From Vreelandella neptunia (lineage in GTDB: Bacteria > Pseudomonadota > Gammaproteobacteria > Pseudomonadales > Halomonadaceae), in NCBI RefSeq assembly GCF_000712975.1, contig NZ_JHQL01000002.1, positions 372,001 to 436,000 of the forward strand: 64,000 nucleotides of DNA, given 5' to 3'. The notes below the pieces were generated by a model. It was not told the origin of the DNA. It ran no database searches and was given only the letters and a program-made list of their open reading frames with translations. Shown here piece after piece: positions 44,351 to 54,775 of the stretch. Each line of letters opens with the position of its first letter. Position 1 is the first letter of the stretch. Position numbers and translations under genes: made by a program.

Positions 44351-44940
44351 TCACCCAGCAGGGTAATACTGGCAGGCTGCAGGGCTAACTGTTCACGGTG
44401 TTGCGCCAGCGGCCTATCGGCGAGCGCCGTGAGTAGTATTTGTAACGGGTCGCCATGACTAACCACTAGCACTGTTTCGCCTTCACAGCGGCGTTCTAGC
44501 TCATTAATCACTGCGCACATCCTCGCAGCCACCTTGCTAACTGGCTCCACCTGGTGCTGTTGATGCTCAGCATCCTGGGCGTCTAGCGCCCATACATCAG
44601 GATAATAGCGATCCGCTTGGCCATCGAATTCACCGAAGTAGCGTTCACGCAGACGCTCCTCTTTTTCCAGCGTTAAATCAAACACACTGGCGACTCTTTC
44701 AGCAGTTTGTGTGGTTCGCAGAAAGTCCGAGTGCACCACCTTGGTAGGCGTCGGCCACCGCCACTGCTGAGCAACAGCCAATAGTTGCTTTTCCCCCAAA
44801 GGTGACAAGCCAAAATCGTATAGACCACGCTCAGGTGAACTAATAATGAGCCCCCGTTCATTCGCTTGGCTGTGACCATGACGCATCAAAAGATAACGGT
44901 TTCGCCAAAAGCAAAGTGGCTTAGAAGATTCTGCCGACAT
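44347..44940 (-). CDS. Histidine phosphatase family protein
   Basis: Branch-1 histidine phosphatase of 197 residues. The catalytic RHG is in YLLMRHGHSQANERGLI near residue 20, and the second catalytic histidine in VLVVSHGDPLQILLTAL near residue 160. SDFLRTTQTAERVA and ERLRERYFGEFDGQ also fit the phosphoglycerate-mutase-like fold. The substrate cannot be told from sequence. Single gene, convergent with the RidA gene. Confidence 0.9.
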   Translation of the reverse strand: MSAESSKPLCFWRNRYLLMRHGHSQANERGLIISSPERGLYDFGLSPLGEKQLLAVAQQWRWPTPTKVVHSDFLRTTQTAERVASVFDLTLEKEERLRERYFGEFDGQADRYYPDVWALDAQDAEHQQHQVEPVSKVAARMCAVINELERRCEGETVLVVSHGDPLQILLTALADRPLAQHREQLALQPASITLLGD

Positions 44941-45041
44941 TTTTTCCCTATTAATTTTTTCCCTGAATCATGGATGTTTGACCAAATGCCAAACGCTTGC
45001 CATGGTTAGAGAGTAACTAACGACAAGGAGGACGTACGACG

Positions 45042-45473
45042 ATGACCACCTATATTGTGGTAGCTGACGCCGCTCGTGCACGCATTTTTACTCGTGATGC
45101 ATTACAACTTGCTGAACATGAAAGCCTTGTACACGCAGCAGGCAGGCTGCATGAAGGCGACTTAATTACTGACCGCCGCGGTGCCGATGTCCATGAATCC
45201 ACGTCAACGTCGTCGCGCTCATCAGGAGAGGAAGGCGCTGCCTCACACCATGAAAATGAGCTGTTTGCCAAGGAAGTTGCCAAGCGCTTATATGGGGCAC
45301 GGGTCGATAACAGCATGGAAAAACTCATCATGGTTGCGCCGCCTAAATTTCTTGGTTTGCTGCGTGAAAAACTCGACAACACCACCCAAAAGCTGGTCAT
45401 TCATACGCTTTCAAAGGATTTGAGCAAAGCCTCTCTTGCCGATATTCAACATGCCGTAAGCGACTTACGCTAA
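45042..45473 (+). CDS. Host attachment family protein (PF10116-like, baeRF group)
   Basis: A 143-residue soluble protein beginning MTTYIVVADAARARIFTRD. It has a Ser/Thr/Glu-rich middle (residues 48-68) and the conserved HHENELFAKEVAKRLYGAR and KLIMVAPPKFLGLLREKL blocks. These define the family named after an Agrobacterium attachment phenotype, later related to archaeo-eukaryotic release-factor domains. GACAAGGAGGACG provides a strong ribosome-binding site. Function here unknown; a stress or ribosome-related role is inferred from the fold. Confidence 0.88.
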   Translation: MTTYIVVADAARARIFTRDALQLAEHESLVHAAGRLHEGDLITDRRGADVHESTSTSSRSSGEEGAASHHENELFAKEVAKRLYGARVDNSMEKLIMVAPPKFLGLLREKLDNTTQKLVIHTLSKDLSKASLADIQHAVSDLR

Positions 45474-45531
45474 CGTTTTCACCGTCACTCGTTCTTTTTC
45501 TGAATAGGATGCTTTTCAACTAAATTTCAGC

Positions 45532-45558
45532 TAAAGAAGTTGTCGCTCTCGCCGATAG
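45532..45558 (+). promoter_or_regulatory. Sigma-28 (FliA) promoter of the chemoreceptor pair
   Basis: TAAA, exactly 15 bases, then GCCGATAG gives a full -35 and seven of eight -10 bases of the FliA consensus TAAA-N15-GCCGATAA. The chemoreceptor ATG follows 34 bases later. This ties the two receptor genes to the flagellar regulon. Confidence 0.85.
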
Positions 45559-45591
45559 TCGTCTGATCCCCTGACGAAGTTGAGAGCGACC

Positions 45592-47463
45592 ATGTTTTCC
45601 TCCCTACGCGCACGCATTTTATTAGCCGCCCTGACCGCTATTGTGTTAGCTCTGATTATTAACGGCATCGCTAGCTACACCACTGTAAAATTCCATAACA
45701 CTCAGCAAGTAAGCAGAAACCTCAATGCTGTTGTCGATGGTAACACCCAAGCAATTAATGAGTGGTTTAACGCCCGTTATACAATGCTGGCTAGCATGGA
45801 AGATGCGGCAAGCAGTAGCGACCCTCTTGTCGCTCTGCGCCAGCTGGCTAACTCTGGCAACTTTTTAACCTCTTATCTGGCCTATCCTTCCACATCTGAC
45901 GCGGTTTTCTCTGACGGCTGGCAACCACCTAGTGATTACGACCCACGCCAACGGCCGTGGTACGAGGCTGCTGCAAAAGCACAAGACACCATTATCACAG
46001 CCCCTTATGTGGACGCTCAAACCGGTGGATTAGTCGTTACCTTTGCTCGCCCTTTTTATCGTAATGGTCAGCTCGCTGCTGTCATTGGTGCTGATATTAC
46101 AATAGAAGACGTTATTGAAATTGTCGCCAGCATTGCCCCGACACCTTCAAGCTTTGGCTTTTTGACGACGGAAGATGGCACGCTTGTAGCGCATCCTGAC
46201 GCTCAACTAACGCTTGAGCCCTCTTCAGTATTGAGCAGCGATCTTACCAACGACAGTCTGGCTCAGATTATCCAAGCCGAAGAGCCCCAAGCGCTTGAAC
46301 TACAAGACAGTGCCAAGCTGCTAATGGGAAGTACCGTTGGCGGCAGCAGTGGCTGGCAGCTGGTGGTAGCGCTTGATGAATACGAAGCGACCGCTGGTCT
46401 GCGTGCCATCGCGACAACCTCGATCATTACCCTGCTCGTCGTCGCCGCCATTACCGCAGTGGTATTTAGCCTACTACTTTCCCTACTGCTTCGCCGCTTG
46501 CTAGGCGTGCGTAATGCAATGGATAACATTGCTTCCGGAGAAGGTGATTTAACCCAGCGCCTGCCGGAAGAAGGCAACGATGAAGTGACCCAAATTGCCA
46601 GCGCTTTCAACAGCTTTGTTGGCAAAATGGAAGCCGTATTGATTGATGTACGCACAAGCAGTGAAGCTGTTCACCATGCGGCTAATGAAATTGCCATGGG
46701 CGGTCAGGATTTATCGCGCCGCACCGATAACGCTGCGTCTAGCCTGCAGCAAACGTCTGCATCGGTTGAGCAAATCACCAGCACGGTTCAGCACACCGCT
46801 GCCTCTGCGCAGGAAGCCAACCAACTTTCCAATGAGGCGTCAAACGTCGCGAAAGAAGGTGGTCAAGTGGTGGCAAATGTCGTTACCACGATGGAAGACA
46901 TTACCCATGCTTCCGATAAAATTGGCGACATTGTCACATTAATGAACAGCATTTCGTTTCAAACCAACCTGCTGGCACTTAACGCTTCGGTAGAAGCTGC
47001 CCGAGCAGGTGAACATGGCCGAGGTTTTGCAGTCGTTGCTGATGAAGTACGTAAGCTAGCAGGGCGCAGTAGCGAAGCAGCCAATGATATCCAAAAACTG
47101 ATTGAGGATTCGCAAACCAAAGTCAATAAAGGCACCTCGCTGGTGCGCAACGCAGGTGCAACGATGCAGGATATCGTGGCCCATATTACCCGCGTGACGG
47201 AGGTACTTGCCGAAATTAACGCGGCCACCAGCGAGCAGAGCGATGGCATTAACCAAGTCAACATTGCGGTTGCTGAGCTTGACCGTATGACCCAAGAAAA
47301 CGCTGCAATGGTGGAAGAGTCCACGACCGCTGCCGAACAGCTAAAAGAGCAAGCTGAGCATCTCTCGGGGACGATCAGCAGCTTTAAGCTGTCGCATGCC
47401 ACTACACCGGCTCTCCAGGTGCCCTATCAAGCGTCTGCCAGCCAACATCGCCATATTGCCTAA
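45592..47463 (+). CDS. Methyl-accepting chemotaxis protein with dCache sensor (predicted amino-acid receptor)
   Basis: Transmembrane receptor of 623 residues. The first membrane segment is at about 8-28 and the second at about 275-300. The periplasmic dCache_1 domain has [12 protein letters not shown] with Tyr, Arg, Trp and Tyr, then APYVDAQ and GADIT, matching the amino-acid-binding motif of PctA-type receptors. A HAMP region follows, then the signalling tip with [34 protein letters not shown] (here starting ISFQTN). The C-terminus lacks a CheR-docking pentapeptide. I chose the ATG at 45592 over a TTG at 45580. The second receptor follows after 10 bp. Confidence 0.94.
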   Translation: MFSSLRARILLAALTAIVLALIINGIASYTTVKFHNTQQVSRNLNAVVDGNTQAINEWFNARYTMLASMEDAASSSDPLVALRQLANSGNFLTSYLAYPSTSDAVFSDGWQPPSDYDPRQRPWYEAAAKAQDTIITAPYVDAQTGGLVVTFARPFYRNGQLAAVIGADITIEDVIEIVASIAPTPSSFGFLTTEDGTLVAHPDAQLTLEPSSVLSSDLTNDSLAQIIQAEEPQALELQDSAKLLMGSTVGGSSGWQLVVALDEYEATAGLRAIATTSIITLLVVAAITAVVFSLLLSLLLRRLLGVRNAMDNIASGEGDLTQRLPEEGNDEVTQIASAFNSFVGKMEAVLIDVRTSSEAVHHAANEIAMGGQDLSRRTDNAASSLQQTSASVEQITSTVQHTAASAQEANQLSNEASNVAKEGGQVVANVVTTMEDITHASDKIGDIVTLMNSISFQTNLLALNASVEAARAGEHGRGFAVVADEVRKLAGRSSEAANDIQKLIEDSQTKVNKGTSLVRNAGATMQDIVAHITRVTEVLAEINAATSEQSDGINQVNIAVAELDRMTQENAAMVEESTTAAEQLKEQAEHLSGTISSFKLSHATTPALQVPYQASASQHRHIA

Positions 47464-47473
47464 GGAATATGCT

Positions 47474-49588
47474 ATGCATTTTCGCTCGTTACGCTCTTTT
47501 GTCGTGGCACTGGCAGGCCCCTGCCTGCTAGCCATTGTGGCTGCACTGGTGGTGTATAACCTGATCGCCGCCACTCATACCCAGCAAACCGTGGATGAGC
47601 ATACCAGTGAACTCATGAACAGCGCGCTGGATGCCCGCTTAAATGCGATTGCCGATGCCGAGGGACGACGCATTCAACGCGAGCTGGATAAAGCGATGAC
47701 GCTAGCCAAGCAGCTCGCCACGACCAACGCGTTAATGGGCGTAGAAGACGCAGAAGGCCAGCGTGCGCTGTACTTAAGCCGCCGACAGCTCTCCAACTTA
47801 GTACGGCAAACAGTTGCTGATAACCCTGAACTTTTGGATGCCTATATTGGCTGGGAACCCAATGCCTTTGGAGACGACGCACGCTACGCGGGTGACGAGC
47901 GCTACGGTCATGACGGCAGCGGCCGCTTTATGCCCTGGTGGTACCGCACGGAAGAGGGTGAGTTAGCCATACTCCCGTTAGGTGACGACATGGAAAGCGA
48001 GACGCGTCTGGCCAGCGGCGTGCGTGAAGGAGAGTACTACCTGTGTCCGCGTGAAACCTTGACCGCCTGTATTATTGACCCGGCAGCGTACGACTTTGGC
48101 GGCGAGACCCAGCTAGTCACCTCGTTCAACGCACCGATCTTGGTGGATGGCGAATTTCGCGGAATCGCAGGGGTTGATTTAGCGCTTAACTTTATTCAAA
48201 CCCTGTTAAGCGATGCTAATCAAGCGCTTTACAACGGCGCAGGACGGATGACACTAGTGGCAGGGCGTGGCGGTTTAGTTGCCGATACCGCTAACCAGGA
48301 CTCCCTGGGGGCACACGCTAGCGACTCCCTAAATGCCACTCTGTTGGCAGGTATTGAACAAGCCGCTACTCAGGGGAGTCTCCAAAGCAGTATGGCGGAC
48401 GGTATGCTTCAGCGCTATCAGCCGATCACCCTTGGCGACACTGATCAGCCCTGGGTGCTGGTACTACAGCTGCCTGAATCAGTGGTATTGGCCGAGCTGA
48501 ACGCCTTGCAAGATGTGCTCAGTGAACAGCGTCAACAAAACACCCTGGGCATGACGCTGGTGGGGCTGCTGTTGGCAGCCATTGGTGTTGCCGCACTGTG
48601 GTGGATTGGTGGACGCATCGCACGTCCCCTTAAGCGCTTGGCTAATCGTATGGAAGAGATCGCCACGGGACATGGCGACCTGACCCAACGTTTGCCGGTT
48701 CATGGCCGCGATGAAAGTGCAGCTGTAGCAACACAGTTCAATGCCTTCGCAGAGAAAATCCAAGCCATTTTGCTGGATGTCCGACGCAGCAGCGAAGCAG
48801 TCAACCACGCGGCCAATGAGATTACCCAAGGGGGGCACGACCTTTCACGGCGTACCGAACAGGCCGCCGCCAGCCTGCAACAGACATCTTCTGCCATGGA
48901 AGAGATCAGCAGTACCGTTGGTCACACCACCCACGCTTCTCAGGAGGCCAGCGGGCTCTCACAAACCGCCTCTGAATTAGCAGCCCGAACAGATAGTGCA
49001 TTTGAGCAGGTGGTCGCTACGATGACCGATATTCGCACTAATTCTGATGAAATTCAGAGTATTGTCAGCGTTATTGATGGCATCGCTTTCCAAACCAATC
49101 TGCTAGCGCTAAACGCCTCTGTAGAAGCAGCTCGTGCTGGGGAGCATGGCCGTGGGTTTGCCGTCGTGGCGGATGAAGTCAGGCAACTGGCCTCTCGCAG
49201 CAGTGATGCCGCCAAAGACATCCGTCAACGCATCAATGCCTCGGCAGGTAAGGTAGAAAGCGGCACTCAAATGGTGCGCGATGCAGAAGCAGCGATGCAT
49301 GAGTTAGCCCAAAGCGTAACGCGAGTGACCCAAATGCTTGGCGATATCAGCACGGCAGCGAGGGAACAAAATGATGGCATCAGCCAGGTAAGCATTGCCG
49401 TCACCGACCTTGATCAGATGACTCAGCAAAACGCGGCCCTGGTGGAAGAGTCCACCACTGCTGCCGAACAGCTAAAAGATCAGGCTGAGCGGCTCGATGC
49501 ATTGGTAGGCGGCTTCATACTCGAAGCGAATAGTAGTCGCCAGGATCAACCCACCCTGCCTGCGCCAACGCCTGCGCGACAGTACTAA
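47474..49588 (+). CDS. Methyl-accepting chemotaxis protein with dCache sensor, second copy
   Basis: Receptor of 704 residues. Membrane segments lie at about 10-35 and 355-380. The periplasmic domain is longer and unlike the neighbour: [52 protein letters not shown] and [12 protein letters not shown] suggest a different dCache type whose ligand I cannot name. The HAMP and tip ([47 protein letters not shown]) closely match the first receptor. ATG at 47474 is preceded by AAGGA; a longer frame from 47396 overlaps the first gene and is unlikely. Confidence 0.93.
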   Translation: MHFRSLRSFVVALAGPCLLAIVAALVVYNLIAATHTQQTVDEHTSELMNSALDARLNAIADAEGRRIQRELDKAMTLAKQLATTNALMGVEDAEGQRALYLSRRQLSNLVRQTVADNPELLDAYIGWEPNAFGDDARYAGDERYGHDGSGRFMPWWYRTEEGELAILPLGDDMESETRLASGVREGEYYLCPRETLTACIIDPAAYDFGGETQLVTSFNAPILVDGEFRGIAGVDLALNFIQTLLSDANQALYNGAGRMTLVAGRGGLVADTANQDSLGAHASDSLNATLLAGIEQAATQGSLQSSMADGMLQRYQPITLGDTDQPWVLVLQLPESVVLAELNALQDVLSEQRQQNTLGMTLVGLLLAAIGVAALWWIGGRIARPLKRLANRMEEIATGHGDLTQRLPVHGRDESAAVATQFNAFAEKIQAILLDVRRSSEAVNHAANEITQGGHDLSRRTEQAAASLQQTSSAMEEISSTVGHTTHASQEASGLSQTASELAARTDSAFEQVVATMTDIRTNSDEIQSIVSVIDGIAFQTNLLALNASVEAARAGEHGRGFAVVADEVRQLASRSSDAAKDIRQRINASAGKVESGTQMVRDAEAAMHELAQSVTRVTQMLGDISTAAREQNDGISQVSIAVTDLDQMTQQNAALVEESTTAAEQLKDQAERLDALVGGFILEANSSRQDQPTLPAPTPARQY

Positions 49589-49658
49589 TCAACCCCAACG
49601 AGGGATAGTAAAACAGATCCATTAGGCCACGTTGATATTAAGCGGTATAACACCTGGC

Positions 49659-50585
49659 CTAGGGGATCGGCGGTAAAGGGATGTCATCACTGCGCTTGGC
49701 ACCCGCCGTCATCTCACGGCAAAGCCGCAAGAACTCGCGCACGCCGGTGGTGAGATACTTGTGACGGTGCCAAATAAAGGTGAACTGACGTTTTAAGTCT
49801 AACTCCGGTGTTGGCAGCGGCACTAAGCTGCCACGCCGGAAAGCATCACGCAGCGCGAGCCTGGAAACGCAGCCAATGCCCAGGCCCGACTCTACCGCCC
49901 GCTTAATGCCCTCGGTATGTTCAAGCTCCAGCAGGGTATTAAACCGGCTACGCCGATGCCGCGCGGCATGCTCAAGGGTCATGCGAGTGCCAGAACCCTC
50001 CTCGCGCATTATCCAATCTTCTCGCAGCAGTTGTTCCAACTCCAAGTGTTCACGCCCTGCCAACGGATGGCGCGGTGAGCAAAACACACACAGCTCATCC
50101 TCTACCCAGGGCTGGCTGATAATCATATCGTCGTCGCACTGGCCTTCAATCAACCCTAAATCAAGCGAGTGCTGGCGCACACTCTCAATAATGTGGCGCG
50201 TATTACGCACCGCTAAGCGCACCCGACTACCGGGATAGCGCTGCATAAAATCACTAATCAATAAAGTCGCTAAATAATTACCTATAGTCAGCGTTGCCCC
50301 CACCTCCAACGCGCCCACCCCTTGCTGGCCTCGCAACAACTCTTCCACTTCTTCCGCCCTATCCAGCAAGGCAACCGCTTTAGGCAACAGCTGAAAGCCC
50401 AACGCATTGAGTTTTAGACGCTTGCCAATGCGGTCAAGCAGTTGGCAGTCAAATTGACGCTCAAGCTCCGCCAGCGCTGTGCTGGTGGCAGATTGAGACA
50501 TAGCAAGGGCACGCGCCGCCTGAGAAACACTTTCGTGTTGGGCGACGGCTACAAAGACTTCTAACTGGCGCAAGGTGTAATGCAT
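49659..50585 (-). CDS. LysR-family regulator divergent to fpr (FinR-like)
   Basis: Regulator of 308 residues. The N-terminal winged helix-turn-helix is clear: LRQLEVFVAVAQHESVSQAARALAMSQSATSTALAELERQFDCQLLDR. The effector domain has LEVGATLTIGNYLATLLISDFMQRYPG and MREEGSGTRMTLEH. Its position opposite ferredoxin-NADP reductase is that of Pseudomonas finR, which activates fprA under superoxide stress. That role is inferred here. The 184 bp between the starts holds two dyads. Confidence 0.92.
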   Translation of the reverse strand: MHYTLRQLEVFVAVAQHESVSQAARALAMSQSATSTALAELERQFDCQLLDRIGKRLKLNALGFQLLPKAVALLDRAEEVEELLRGQQGVGALEVGATLTIGNYLATLLISDFMQRYPGSRVRLAVRNTRHIIESVRQHSLDLGLIEGQCDDDMIISQPWVEDELCVFCSPRHPLAGREHLELEQLLREDWIMREEGSGTRMTLEHAARHRRSRFNTLLELEHTEGIKRAVESGLGIGCVSRLALRDAFRRGSLVPLPTPELDLKRQFTFIWHRHKYLTTGVREFLRLCREMTAGAKRSDDIPLPPIP

Positions 50586-50614
50586 AGCAGCGACCTATCT
50601 TGATTCGGCATTTA

Positions 50615-50667
50615 TATCTATTTTTTAGATAAGGGTTATCAGTATAATTTGCTTAACAGATAACCCT
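50615..50667. promoter_or_regulatory. Two dyads in the LysR/fpr divergent promoter region
   Basis: TATCTA and TAGATA (50615-50631) form a six-base dyad with a five-base gap. AGGGTTATC and GATAACCCT (50632-50640, 50659-50667) form an exact nine-base dyad with an 18-base gap. The two abut and lie 30-82 bp upstream of the LysR start. They are good candidates for the LysR-type regulatory and activation sites. Confidence 0.55.
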
Positions 50668-50769
50668 CTCTTTATTTATAATCATAGGCAACATATTTAG
50701 CCATTTTTTATACTTTTTTAGAATATGGCAGACGAGGCTTACGCCACTCTGCCCATTGGAGGAGTCAGC

Positions 50770-51546
50770 ATGAGCAAGTTTGCCTTGGAAGAAGTTCTCA
50801 GCGTTCACCACTGGAACGACACTCTGTTCAGCTTTCGCACTACCCGTGAACGCAGTCTGCGCTTCAAAAACGGCCAGTTTGTTATGATCGGCTTGGAAGT
50901 CAACGGTAAACCGTTGATGCGTGCTTACTCCATTGCCAGCCCCAATTACGAAGACCATCTAGAATTTTTCAGCATCAAAGTACCCGATGGCCCGCTTACC
51001 TCGCGCTTGCAGCATCTAAAAGTTGGCGACCAAATTATGGTCAGCCGTAAGCCTACCGGCACGCTGGTATGCGATGACCTGCTACCGGGCCGCAACCTTT
51101 ATATGCTTTCCACCGGCACAGGCCTCGCACCATTTATGAGTCTGATCCAAGACCCTGAAGTGTACGAGCGCTTTGAAAAAGTGGTGCTGATACATGGCGT
51201 GCGCGAAGTGTCTGAGCTGGCTTACGCCGACTTCATTACCAAAGAGTTACCTGCGCACGAATATCTGGGCGATGACATTGCCGAGAAACTGGTGTACTAC
51301 CCCACGGTTACCCGTGAAGAGTTTCACACCATGGGGCGCCTGACCGACCACATTCGCAGCGGCAAGCTGTTTGAAGATACCGGTCTTCCGCCGATTGACC
51401 CACGCCAAGACCGCGCGATGATTTGCGGTAGCCCCGCCATGCTCGACGACACTAGCGCACTGCTAGACGAGCTGGGCTTGAATATTTCCCCGCGCATGGG
51501 CGAGCCGGGCGACTACGTGATTGAGCGCGCCTTTGTTGAAAAGTAA
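50770..51546 (+). CDS. fpr: Ferredoxin--NADP(+) reductase
   Basis: FAD flavoprotein of 258 residues moving electrons between NADPH and ferredoxin or flavodoxin. The FAD block is RAYSIASPNYEDHLEFFSIKV, the NADP block STGTGLAPFMSLIQDPEVYERF and the C-terminus IERAFVEK is typical of bacterial class I FPR. I chose the ATG at 50770 because GGAGGAG lies seven bases before it. A longer frame from 50725 is unlikely. A shared terminator separates it from the convergent PII gene. Confidence 0.96.
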   Translation: MSKFALEEVLSVHHWNDTLFSFRTTRERSLRFKNGQFVMIGLEVNGKPLMRAYSIASPNYEDHLEFFSIKVPDGPLTSRLQHLKVGDQIMVSRKPTGTLVCDDLLPGRNLYMLSTGTGLAPFMSLIQDPEVYERFEKVVLIHGVREVSELAYADFITKELPAHEYLGDDIAEKLVYYPTVTREEFHTMGRLTDHIRSGKLFEDTGLPPIDPRQDRAMICGSPAMLDDTSALLDELGLNISPRMGEPGDYVIERAFVEK

Positions 51547-51600
51547 GCAGTAACAAGCAAGAAATTGGCGGCTAGGTAAGCGACCGCCAACTAATAACAA

Positions 51601-51635
51601 CGCCCCGCTAAACAACACCATTTAGCGGGGCGTTT
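51601..51635. terminator. Two-way terminator between fpr and the second PII gene
   Basis: CGCCCCGCTAAA and TTTAGCGGGGCG form a twelve-pair stem with an eight-base loop. TTTT follows on the plus strand and a weaker T-rich tract on the minus strand. It lies between the fpr stop and the PII stop. Confidence 0.88.
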
Positions 51636-51666
51636 TGGTAACGTTAGGCAGCTAGGCCTGTCGCGG

Positions 51667-52032
<366 letters not shown>

Positions 52033-52142
52033 TTATCAAAGGGTGGCGGGACACTGCTGTTAGCCAAGCCCGTTAGCGTTAAGCATACACCGCTACCGGC
52101 AGAGAATAAAAAATCAACGCCATGGATTGTAAGAATACACTA

Positions 52143-52171
52143 AAACAAAAAGGCCTCCCTATAGGGAGGCC
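52143..52171 (-). terminator. Terminator of glnK-amtB
   Basis: GGCCTCCC, TATA and GGGAGGCC form an eight-pair stem; on the minus strand TTTTTGTTTT follows. It lies 36 bp after the amtB stop and isolates the second PII gene from amtB. Confidence 0.93.
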
Positions 52172-52206
52172 GAAAGAACACGCCAGCTCACTTCATTAGC
52201 GCAGGC

Positions 52207-53454
52207 TTATTTCTTAACACTAAACTCAGGGTAAGCTTCAAGACCACACTCGGCGATATCGACACCTTCATACTCTTCTTCTTCGCTAACGCGAATTCCC
52301 ATGATGGCTTTCAGTACCAGCCAAACCACAAGACTTGCCACGAATACCCAGCCAAAGATACCGACGATACCAATCAGCTGTGCACCGAAAGAAGCATCAC
52401 CATTGGTCAGCGGCACTGCTAATACACCCCAGATACCCACAACACCGTGTACCGAGATTGCACCCACTGGATCATCAAGTTTCAGCTTGTCCAACGTGAC
52501 AATAGAGGCGACGACGATCACACCACCCACAGCACCAATCACAGCAGCGCCCAGTGCAGAAGGAGACAGCGGATCAGCGGTAATCGCCACTAGACCTGCT
52601 AACGCGCCGTTCAGTGCCATAGTAAGGTCAGCTTTACGGAACCACAGCTTGGCAAGAATCAGTGCCGCTAGAACGCCACCCGCAGCGGCTGCGTTGGTGT
52701 TCACAAATACTTGAGCAACGTTGTTAGCAGAGCTGATATCAGACATTTTCAGCTCAGAGCCACCGTTGAAACCGAACCAGCCCATCCACAGAATGAAGGT
52801 ACCCAGGGTCGCCAGCGGCATATTTGCGCCTGGAATCGCATGGATCGAGCCATCTTTACCGTACTTACCTTTACGTGGGCCAAGCACTAAGACACCAGCT
52901 AAGGCAGCGGCTGCACCAGCTAAGTGAACAATGCCGGAACCCGCATAGTCAGAGTAACCCACTTCAGACAACCAGCCGCCGCCCCATGTCCAGTAACCAG
53001 ATACTGGGTAGATAAAGGCTGTCATCACCACGGCGAAAGCTAGAAATGCCCACAGTTTCATACGCTCGGCAACCGCACCCGACACAATCGACATGGCGGT
53101 TGCGACAAACACTACCTGGAAGAAAAAGTCAGAGCGCATGGAGTAATAAGGTGCATCGTCACCACCAGCCGTCACCGCATCAACGCTATTTTCAGTGCCG
53201 ATCAGGAAGCCAAGGTTAGGTAAGAAGCCACCTGCGCTGCTGGAATACATAATGTAGTAACCCACCAGTAAGTACATGGTGCAGGCAATCGCAAACAGCG
53301 CGATATTTTTGGTCAAAATCTCGGCGGTATTTTTTGAACGCACCAAACCCGCTTCAAGCATCGAGAAGCCAGCGGCCATCCACATTACGAGCACGCCGCA
53401 AATTAAGAAGTAAAACGTATCGAGCGCATAGCTCAAATCAGCTAACTCATTCAT
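52207..53454 (-). CDS. amtB: Ammonium transporter AmtB
   Basis: Ammonium channel of 415 residues with 11 membrane segments. The pore twin histidines are in GSGIVHLAGAAAALAG and VHGVVGIWGVLAVPL. AGFSMLEAGLVRSKNTAEILTKN and LGTFILWMGWFGFNGGSELK are the conserved family blocks. No cleaved signal peptide is predicted in the annotated start. It lies 59 bp after glnK in the same unit, so GlnK can block the channel when nitrogen is plentiful. Confidence 0.97.
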   Translation of the reverse strand: MNELADLSYALDTFYFLICGVLVMWMAAGFSMLEAGLVRSKNTAEILTKNIALFAIACTMYLLVGYYIMYSSSAGGFLPNLGFLIGTENSVDAVTAGGDDAPYYSMRSDFFFQVVFVATAMSIVSGAVAERMKLWAFLAFAVVMTAFIYPVSGYWTWGGGWLSEVGYSDYAGSGIVHLAGAAAALAGVLVLGPRKGKYGKDGSIHAIPGANMPLATLGTFILWMGWFGFNGGSELKMSDISSANNVAQVFVNTNAAAAGGVLAALILAKLWFRKADLTMALNGALAGLVAITADPLSPSALGAAVIGAVGGVIVVASIVTLDKLKLDDPVGAISVHGVVGIWGVLAVPLTNGDASFGAQLIGIVGIFGWVFVASLVVWLVLKAIMGIRVSEEEEYEGVDIAECGLEAYPEFSVKK

Positions 53455-53513
53455 GAGGTGTTCCCCGTTGTACTAAGAGAAGTTATACGTAAAAACAGTC
53501 CGGAAAGTGTTGA

Positions 53514-53897
<384 letters not shown>

Positions 53898-53917
53898 TTA
53901 AGTACTTACCTCGTCAA

Positions 53918-53933
53918 TGCGCATACCGTGCCA
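53918..53933 (-). promoter_or_regulatory. Probable sigma-54 promoter of glnK-amtB
   Basis: The minus strand reads TGGCACGGTATGCGCA. TGGCACG is exact and GC is correctly placed, but TTGC is changed to GCGC, so the -12 is weaker. A TGCACCA half-site lies about 100 bp further upstream (54030-54036). In related bacteria glnK-amtB is NtrC/sigma-54 controlled, which supports the call. The 347 bp gap 53853-54199 also holds the palindromes ACGCATGCGT (54119) and CTTATTAATAAG (54150); no gene is convincing in it. Confidence 0.6.
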
Positions 53934-54199
53934 CTCAATTTTTTTTGCTTAAAAGTCAGCAGGTTGTTTCACATAATTTAAAATTATCTAACGGAGGGTC
54001 AGGCATAGCAGCATTTGCCATTAGCTGCTTGCACCATAAAAGAACATTAACAAAAGCGAGACGCTTCATTTCGATGCAGCAGCCCAATTGCGAAAGGACT
54101 GAGGCTAAATTGCAAACGACGCATGCGTATTGGCGACGGGTTGCGTATCCTTATTAATAAGCAGTGCACATTTATGCGTGGACATTTAAGGAGAGAGCG

Positions 54200-54556
54200 A
54201 TGGCGCCTCAAGATCGCATTAGCCGTTTAGCCCAGCAAATCGGGGATCGTCTGCAAAACGCATCCCAAGCCCCAGAAGACATTCAAAAGGGCGTACAGCA
54301 GGTGGTACGCGGTGCCTTTGACCGGCTGGAACTGGTGTCACGGGAAGACTTTGATATTTTGATGGATGTACTACAGCGCACGCGCTCACGCGTTGAAGCG
54401 CTGGAGCGGCAGGTAGCCAGCCTTGAGGCAGCAGTGGAAGCCTCTACGTCTACAAGCAACACCCCTGTTGAAGCAGAAGCACCACCAGCGCCCGTTCAAC
54501 CACAAGGTACTAGTGCTAACAGTACCGAGCCTCCTAAAACGGATACTCCAAAGTAA
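54200..54556 (+). CDS. ubiK: Ubiquinone biosynthesis accessory factor UbiK
   Basis: A 118-residue soluble factor, formerly YqiC, that assists aerobic ubiquinone synthesis with UbiJ. The N-terminus PQDRISRLAQQIGDRLQNASQAPEDIQKGVQQVVRGAFDRLELVSREDFDILMDVL is conserved, followed by a coiled coil (TRSRVEALERQVASLEAAV) and a Pro/Thr/Ala-rich tail. I chose the ATG at 54200 with AAGGAGAG before it. Gene order beside glnK-amtB is as in Pseudomonas. Confidence 0.93.
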   Translation: MAPQDRISRLAQQIGDRLQNASQAPEDIQKGVQQVVRGAFDRLELVSREDFDILMDVLQRTRSRVEALERQVASLEAAVEASTSTSNTPVEAEAPPAPVQPQGTSANSTEPPKTDTPK

Positions 54557-54615
54557 GCAACATCCGTTCGCCAGCGGTGAGAGATACCAGCTGCTGGCTT
54601 CTTTATCTATTTAGC

Positions 54616-54656
54616 CACCATCACCATCACTCACAGTCGAAATGATGGTGATGGTG
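54616..54656. repeat. 14-bp inverted repeat between ubiK and the RND gene
   Basis: CACCATCACCATCA (54616-54629) and TGATGGTGATGGTG (54643-54656) are exact complements with a 13-base gap. Both arms are made of two CACCAT units. No T-run follows on either strand, yet it sits where two genes converge, so it may be a factor-dependent terminator. The rest of the 219 bp gap shows nothing I can assign. Confidence 0.75.
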
Positions 54657-54775
54657 CGTCTATACGCCAATGTTGAGCACCAATAAAGGGCAGCCAAACG
54701 AATTGTTGCATCCAATCGCGAAGCAACTGCACCACGCTGCCCTCACCGTTTGGCGCCAGCGATTGATAAGGGCGC

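Noticed and set aside
49623-49661. TAGGCCA/TGGCCTA dyad between the second chemoreceptor and the LysR gene
   Set aside because: Arms are 25 bases apart, overlap the LysR stop and lack a T-run; not convincing as a terminator.
53945-54157. Open frame of 70 codons between glnK and ubiK
   Set aside because: No ribosome-binding site, no family resemblance, and it covers the candidate NtrC and promoter elements of glnK.
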